In this document: piece after piece, positions 58,346-64,000 of the stretch | Position numbering within the stretch: the stretch's first letter is position 1 | Layout: each line of letters opens with the position of its first letter | Source: Prochilodus magdalenae | Taxonomy: Eukaryota; Chordata; Actinopteri; Characiformes; Prochilodontidae | DNA: 64,000 nucleotides | Direction: 5' to 3' | Assembly: GCA_024036415.1 (NCBI GenBank) | Contig: JAMWET010004998.1 | Span: 438,001 to 502,000, forward strand | Notes under the pieces: generated by a model | What the model saw: the letters and a program-made list of their open reading frames with translations, nothing else | Database searches by the model: none | Told to the model about the DNA's origin: nothing | Position numbers and translations under genes: made by a program

Positions 58346-61200
58346 TTATTCCTTCACTTGAATGAACAACGTTGTTGAGTAACAAATTTCTTTAAAATTT
58401 CAGATAGAAAAGGCATGTTGGAGATTACGTGAGAGTTGGAGAACATCCAGAGGGGTCAAGATTTCTATTTAAATGTACACATTATTAAGATGACATGTGT
58501 GGTGACAGTTCTACTGACTGAAGGTGCAGGCGAAGAAACTGGCTCTGCACAAATAAATTACATAAAAAATTAAATATGAAATGTATTTTTTAAATTGCTA
58601 TTGTTTTTATTTATTTTAGTCGAGTCAGAGGAATAAAGAGTTCTGCCTCAAGAAAGGGTGTGGTAATTACTGAGAGATTCTCTCCATGATATTCAAAAGA
58701 CCTCCAGTCTTGCTTGTGGCAAGATGATAATTGCAAGATAATTGCTTAAGGCTACATAAATGTACATGGAACAAATTTCAATTTAAATGACAATGAACTG
58801 CCTTCAACATGTATTCAGCTGATCTGCCATTTGATCACACTGTGATCCATCACAGGGCACATTGCTCAGTGGATTTAAATCTGGAAGGTTATCTAAGACG
58901 CAGTATGTGGTGTAAGCAGCATTTGTACTTCACTGAAATTTGAAATTCACTGTTAAGACAATGAACAGGAGTCCTTATTCACTGATTTTCTAGATTCCTT
59001 GTACACCAAAAGTCAAACTTAAATCTAAGGTATGGTTAAACTAGGGTGTAACAGTGGAACCTAAGACATGCTGGCAAACACCAACAAAGTCTAATATTGA
59101 TATCAATGCTGTCCTTAGAGGGTTGTTTTTCTTCACCACAATTAAAGCTATATCTCAAGCCAAAAGACAGAACAAAAACATAATTTAAAAGATCTAGACT
59201 GGATGGCCTTAAGGAAAGCTAGGAAAGAGCTAGGAGAACCTTGATCCGGCTTCAGCCTCCTGTTCCTCTAAAAGTGAAAAACGATTCTTCAAAAGCAAGT
59301 ACCAAGGTGGAGGAAGCAGGGAAAACCGTATACCACCATAGTTATCATCTGGGCTACAGGCCATGGCTCTGGCTGGGGTCAAACTGTTGACCACCCTGGG
59401 TCTTACTACTATCTGAGGCCCGGTGTCCTCAGCCTAAAACAGGACAGTGTCCTCCTGGGGAACCCATGTGTCCAAGATCAGTATGGTAGTAGTAGTAGCA
59501 TGCATGGTGGCTGCATAGCTCATCTTGTTATTTTAATTACATGCAAATATTCTGTTCTCAAGATCTGCTGGATTAGCCTGAAACGGCCTTCTTACCCAGT
59601 TGACTCTGTGTGTCCCTCTCATTTTAAAAATGTAGGTAATGTTCTGCTTTAGCTTTCAGCTAAAAACAAACATGCCAGCGTGGGGGGGTTCCAATAAGGA
59701 TCAAAATAGGAGACTTAAAAAACAATATTTAAATGAATACCAATGACTAAGAGTAAGTGTAAGACAGATCAAAGTATTAAATGACAATAAAGGGCCTAAA
59801 ACATAAAGTAAATTAGTACATTTGGTATTTAGATGGCCTTAAACCAGGACTGTGCTAAAGTACTGTAATGTATTCCCCACTAGGATACCTTCTGGTGTTT
59901 CATTTGTGATTTTTAAGGCTGAATCGTGTTTCCAGGGCACAGTCTGTAGTTACATTACAGTGTTAAACAAGTATTGAGTTCCTGGTTAGCCTGTGCAGTA
60001 GAAGTATTAGGCATTTTTTCATTCAACCTAGTGAATCTGCCAGTAAAACCTTGGCTGAAGCACTCTGAGGTGTGGAAGGTTTAACCTTACTGCTGCTTAT
60101 TGGCCAAACCATCAAAAGAGAATGATTCATTTTTTTCAGTATCAAGGATCCAATCCTACCTTTTAAATGATATCTTGACTCTCTGCAACAATGCTGCCTT
60201 GGAAGGTGATCTAGTGGAGCATGAGTGTCAGTTGAGTTATGTGAAGTCTTTCTAGGCTATTTCACAAAATGATGGAAAATGGAACCGGGAAAACAGACCT
60301 GTCAATCAAACAAAATGACCATCCAAAAAAAGAAAAAGTCTGTGGCCCAGTTCCCAAGCCTGATATATTGTTCTGATGATCTTAACCATTAGACAGAGTG
60401 ATATTTGGCCAGCATGGACGAATTAATAAGTTCTGGGCCCCTGGGCACAAACCTCCAAAGTACATCCACCCGGCAACTGCCAGCCCCAAACCTCCCCCTT
60501 TTAAATACACTACAGCTTTACTAGCACTAGAGCTATACTCACCATTAGCTGCTCATATTTATGATTTTATATAATCACAGTCACATACATAGCACAGATT
60601 ATCCATGATTATATTAGACAGAAGTCTTTTAAATGATTTTTGCTGAACAACAGATGTGCCATGTTCTACACCAGAGCCAATATCAGGGGTCAACAAAGGG
60701 TAGCATGTATATTAAACCCAGAATGAGACATCAAGGAGTAATTAAAGATTACATGACTTTCAGACACAAAGACAAATACTAATGGTATGGTACCTCCTCA
60801 GTCTAGTGTTCTTGACCTCATGTCTTTCAATTCGAAAACAAGCAAGTGGAACTGAATTGAACTGAACTGTACTCAACTGAATTGAAATGAGTCTAATAAA
60901 CTTGGCAGGGGACAATTCAAAACTGGGCATATGAACTTATAACTCAAACATATCATACAGCAGTGTCCACAAACAACTGTAAACAAACATCTTCATGAAT
61001 ATGGTGACATAAAATGCATAGTTAGTACATGGATGAAGGATCAGTTTTCAAGTTCATGGTCTGAAGTCACAGACTGATGTCTAGGGCAGCAATAACAATG
61101 GCATTTGGCCAACAACTCAAAGGCAGAGTGGAGGACGTGTTATGGGGTATTAATTATAAAATGGCTTGGTTTTAGAGCATGTTGTAATGTTTAGGGTATG
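58346..61200. other. Unassigned DNA
   Basis: 58346-58480 may hold further 5' LINE sequence. 59180-59560 is GC-richer, with no motif known to me. Nothing else recognised. Confidence 0.4.
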
Positions 61201-63044
61201 CAACAAAGCCAGTGACCTCAGTGAAAGACTAGACTAGTTTGTTTTGGAGCAAAAAGATATTAGGCTCTGGCAAACTCACAGAATAAAAAAGGAACCACAG
61301 CATCATGCACATTCTCCCTACAGTCCATCCACTGATGTGCATGTCCATTTTAACAAGTCTATCCACAATCATCACCTTGTGTTTTCCAGGCATAGCTGTT
61401 CACACCACTCTCTAAGTTCCAGCAACACTGTATCATGTTCTTGATTTGCACCAGACAGTTATCTAAGATATATTTTTGGGTAACATTATTGCGGCTTATG
61501 TGTTGTGCAAAAACTCATGTAGGTTAATATAAATGTTACCCATTGTATGTTCTTAAACAGGCTAAAATGAAAATTCCTTTCCAACAAAGGTTATATGGCT
61601 TGTATCATGGCTGTTCATAAAATTCATATTCTCTCTGACTTCATGGAGGCCGCTGACCTCAAAAATATCTAAAGTTTCTCATCAGTTTGAGACGCACTAA
61701 AGCTTCAGTTTTAAAGGTGCTGAGCACTTACTGGCTGCTTTTTCTGACTACTCTATGGTCAAATTTATTCCAAACCATCTCTACTCTCTACTAGTTGAGT
61801 GAGTGTGAAAGCCAGGTCATCTGACGCAGCATTCCATCACTCTTCTTCTTGGTCAAAAGCTTCTATATGAGCTTCTGGTTTTATAAATTTATAAGCCTTC
61901 TTTCCTAAATTATTGCCACCCTGATTAAGCAGCAATAAAACATATTGTGCATGACTGTTTCTGCAGTTAATTCTGTGTAGCATACTGTGTAACATTTTAT
62001 AAATCTTTGTTGGTCCAGAATCCCCTAGTGGCCAAGGACCCTGGCAGCATATCTATTTTGAGTGATTGGTAATTCATTTTTGCTGTAGCAGATATTTTCT
62101 CAGTGCTATAGTGCCGCCGGGAAGCTGCGCCTGATTGTGATTATGTAATCACAGAAAGGAGATGTACCACTGCAAAAGCATACAGTGTAGCCTGGAAGGA
62201 CAAAATCATATATCAACTAAGAATGAGTTTACTGTACCATGTTCCATAGCAAAAAGACTTTAAGTAAATGTTTACACCTTAAAGCACATATATAAAAGCT
62301 AACACCATCAATAACTCCTCCTCATCATGATTATCCTCTAAGAAACATCAATTATGTATCTTCTTTTACTCAGCTATAAATCCAGCTCACCATTAAGGAA
62401 GCCGGAATTGAGATATAATATAAATACACTTACTAGCCACTTTTGGTCTAGCAGTCTAGCAGTCTCACTAGCATGTTAAAACCCCAATAACACCACTGTG
62501 TCACATACCCTCATACTACCACACACACTACACACTAAGAGGTGGGGAGGAAAGAGTACTGAAAATCACTAAGTGCTGTTAGTGTAGCGTTAAATTATTG
62601 AACCTACAGAGTATGCATTGCATTCACAGCCTTTAAGTCGTCTGAAAAACAGCCATTATGAGCCATTATGCTCATATTCAGTGTTCATAATGTTGTTTTG
62701 GGGGTCTACAGGAATCGATTTAGGTGCTTTAGTGTACACACAACACATTATTTTTCTGTGTATCTGTATTTACACTCTGTTAGAAGAACACTGGTTGATT
62801 TCCTGTATCTTTATCTCCAGATGAGCTCAGTGGATTCTGACAGATCAGCTAACACACTCTGTTCTGATTAGTCAACTGCCCCACATCACTGTGACTATTC
62901 TTACTATGGCGCCAGTGTCAGTTTGAGCTGGAGTCCAATCCTGAGAGTCTGGTAGAATTGGATAGGCAAAGAACAGCCACCAAAAAGGTTTTGATTATCT
63001 GACTATGTAAAGTGAGACAGAGGAGTACATGCACTGTAATGAGT
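61201..63044. other. Unassigned DNA
   Basis: Short frames at 61244-61444 and 62618-62871 have no domain. No repeat family recognised. Confidence 0.4.
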
Positions 63045-63600
63045 GTCTACAGTACTGTGCAAAAGTCAGTTGTTTTGATTTATTTATTATGTCTTTAGCT
63101 TTACTGTGAAAAAGACACAGAAAATATGAATGTAGTTCAGTCTTAAACAGTTCAGTCTTAAGAGTTGGTTTAGCATTTTCTGCTAAGTAATGCCAAAATC
63201 ATTTCATGGTATTGAGCTCTGGACACTGAGGTGGTCAGTCCACCAGGAGTTTCCTTTTTTGGTGTGTGTATATTATTTCTCAGAAAGGGCTTCTTGACAT
63301 CTTTCTGACCCATAGCACTGAGTTGTCTTTCCACTGTGAAAGGATGGACAAAACACTTGTGGGTTTCTTTCCAGATCTGAACTAAGAGTGGAGATTGATT
63401 TTCAAAGATGAAAGATTTAAGTACTGTTTATCTGATAGGGCCTGTTTTGATAGTGTACCACATCTTATATAGTGGTAAGGAGTCACATTTTCTTTGTAGA
63501 TTTTACCACTGGCAAACGTGGCCACCTGACTTCTGAATGGATTTTTCTACACCAGTGCCTGACTGCAGATGACTTGATTTCCCAGTAGCACTGTTGTGTT
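63045..63600 (-). mobile_element. Tc1-like transposon family G remnant
   Basis: TACAGTACTGTGCAAAAGTC at 63049-63068 is a terminal repeat I know from teleost Tc1 elements. On the minus strand, about 63254-63205 reads LLVD-PPQCPELNTM, the DWPPQSPDLNPIE box carrying the third catalytic residue, here with Lys after TM. Upstream sequence to 63600 is too decayed to read the first two boxes. Confidence 0.55.
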
Positions 63601-64000
63601 AAGATCATTGGAGGTGTTAGAAAGAGTGCTTAAAGCAAAACTCACTCACCCATCTTACAGTGATCTTTGTGCTTGAATGATTTCAGGAAACTCACAGCAG
63701 GTCTGTAATCCTGCCTTGTGGTGCGGAACTCCTATGTGCTGTAAGTTTCACCACCACGCTGCAAGCATCTGAACTGCAGTGCCAGTCCCTTGTGTAATAC
63801 AGTAATAAATAGGTTTAAATGCCCGCTGCTGTGGAGCTCCTTGGAGGCCGAACCCCATCAGAGACTGGGCAGCACCTGCAGAGACACATGCTTGCCTCCC
63901 GTCCCACTGAGACACACTCTCAAATGCAGCTTTATAGGAAATCAATGAAGCCAGCACAGCTCAGCAGGGAACAGGGAAAGAGCTTTCTGTCTGTCTTTTT
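63601..64000. other. Unassigned DNA
   Basis: 63700-63980 is GC-richer with a domain-free minus frame (63748-63957). A conserved element is possible, but the window ends here. Confidence 0.35.

Overview
This window reads as intergenic or intronic DNA from a ray-finned fish. It is AT-rich, has no convincing multi-exon gene, and is dominated by dead transposable elements of teleost type. These are many Tc1-like DNA transposons, several 5'-truncated L2/CR1/RTE-like LINEs, two probable solo LTRs, long fold-back repeats and abundant microsatellites. The repeat mix, especially the fold-back family at 26262-26685 and 53065-53600, resembles what I associate with otophysan fishes (characins and catfishes). 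That placement is inference. The open frames present are short, and almost all fall in transposon remnants, tandem repeats or apparently random AT-rich sequence.

Layout. 1-165 is the 3' end of Tc1-like family A. 0.5-3.7 kb holds a perfect 56-nt palindrome and candidate conserved non-coding DNA. 3.8-4.64 kb is a decayed 52-bp minisatellite. 7.5-8.3 kb is a LINE 3' end. 9.24-11.03 kb is a Tc1-like element (family B) abutting an L2-like LINE, both on the minus strand. 15.07-16.11 kb is a nearly full-length dead Tc1-like element with terminal repeats and a TA duplication (family C). 16.25-16.98 kb is a 33/66-bp minisatellite. 18.79-19.17 kb is a solo LTR with a 5-bp duplication. 20.0-23.0 kb has a Sleeping-Beauty-like fragment and two oppositely oriented family A copies. 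24.1-25.46 kb is an AT-rich low-complexity tract interrupted by a second LTR-like block.

26-38 kb alternates fold-back repeats, LINE tails and microsatellites with stretches that look like vertebrate conserved non-coding elements. 39.0-43.4 kb carries Tc1-like families B and D. 44.4-44.95 kb holds another Tc1 remnant and a short exon-like block. 45.6-46.3 kb is the strongest-looking regulatory candidate. 47.2-47.6 kb is a microsatellite cluster. 50.2-52.4 kb has an RTE-like RT fragment and a Tc1-like element with long terminal repeats. 53-58.4 kb has more fold-back, Tc1 and LINE debris. 63.0-63.6 kb is a last Tc1-like fragment.

Nothing here forms an operon, pathway or defence system. The most useful readings are the catalogue of Tc1-like families, the tandem repeats and the repeat-free blocks that may be enhancers. 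Two short exon-like blocks also deserve checking. I did not find a convincing undescribed system. Family names rest on motifs read by eye and on remembered teleost repeat sequences; no database search was possible.
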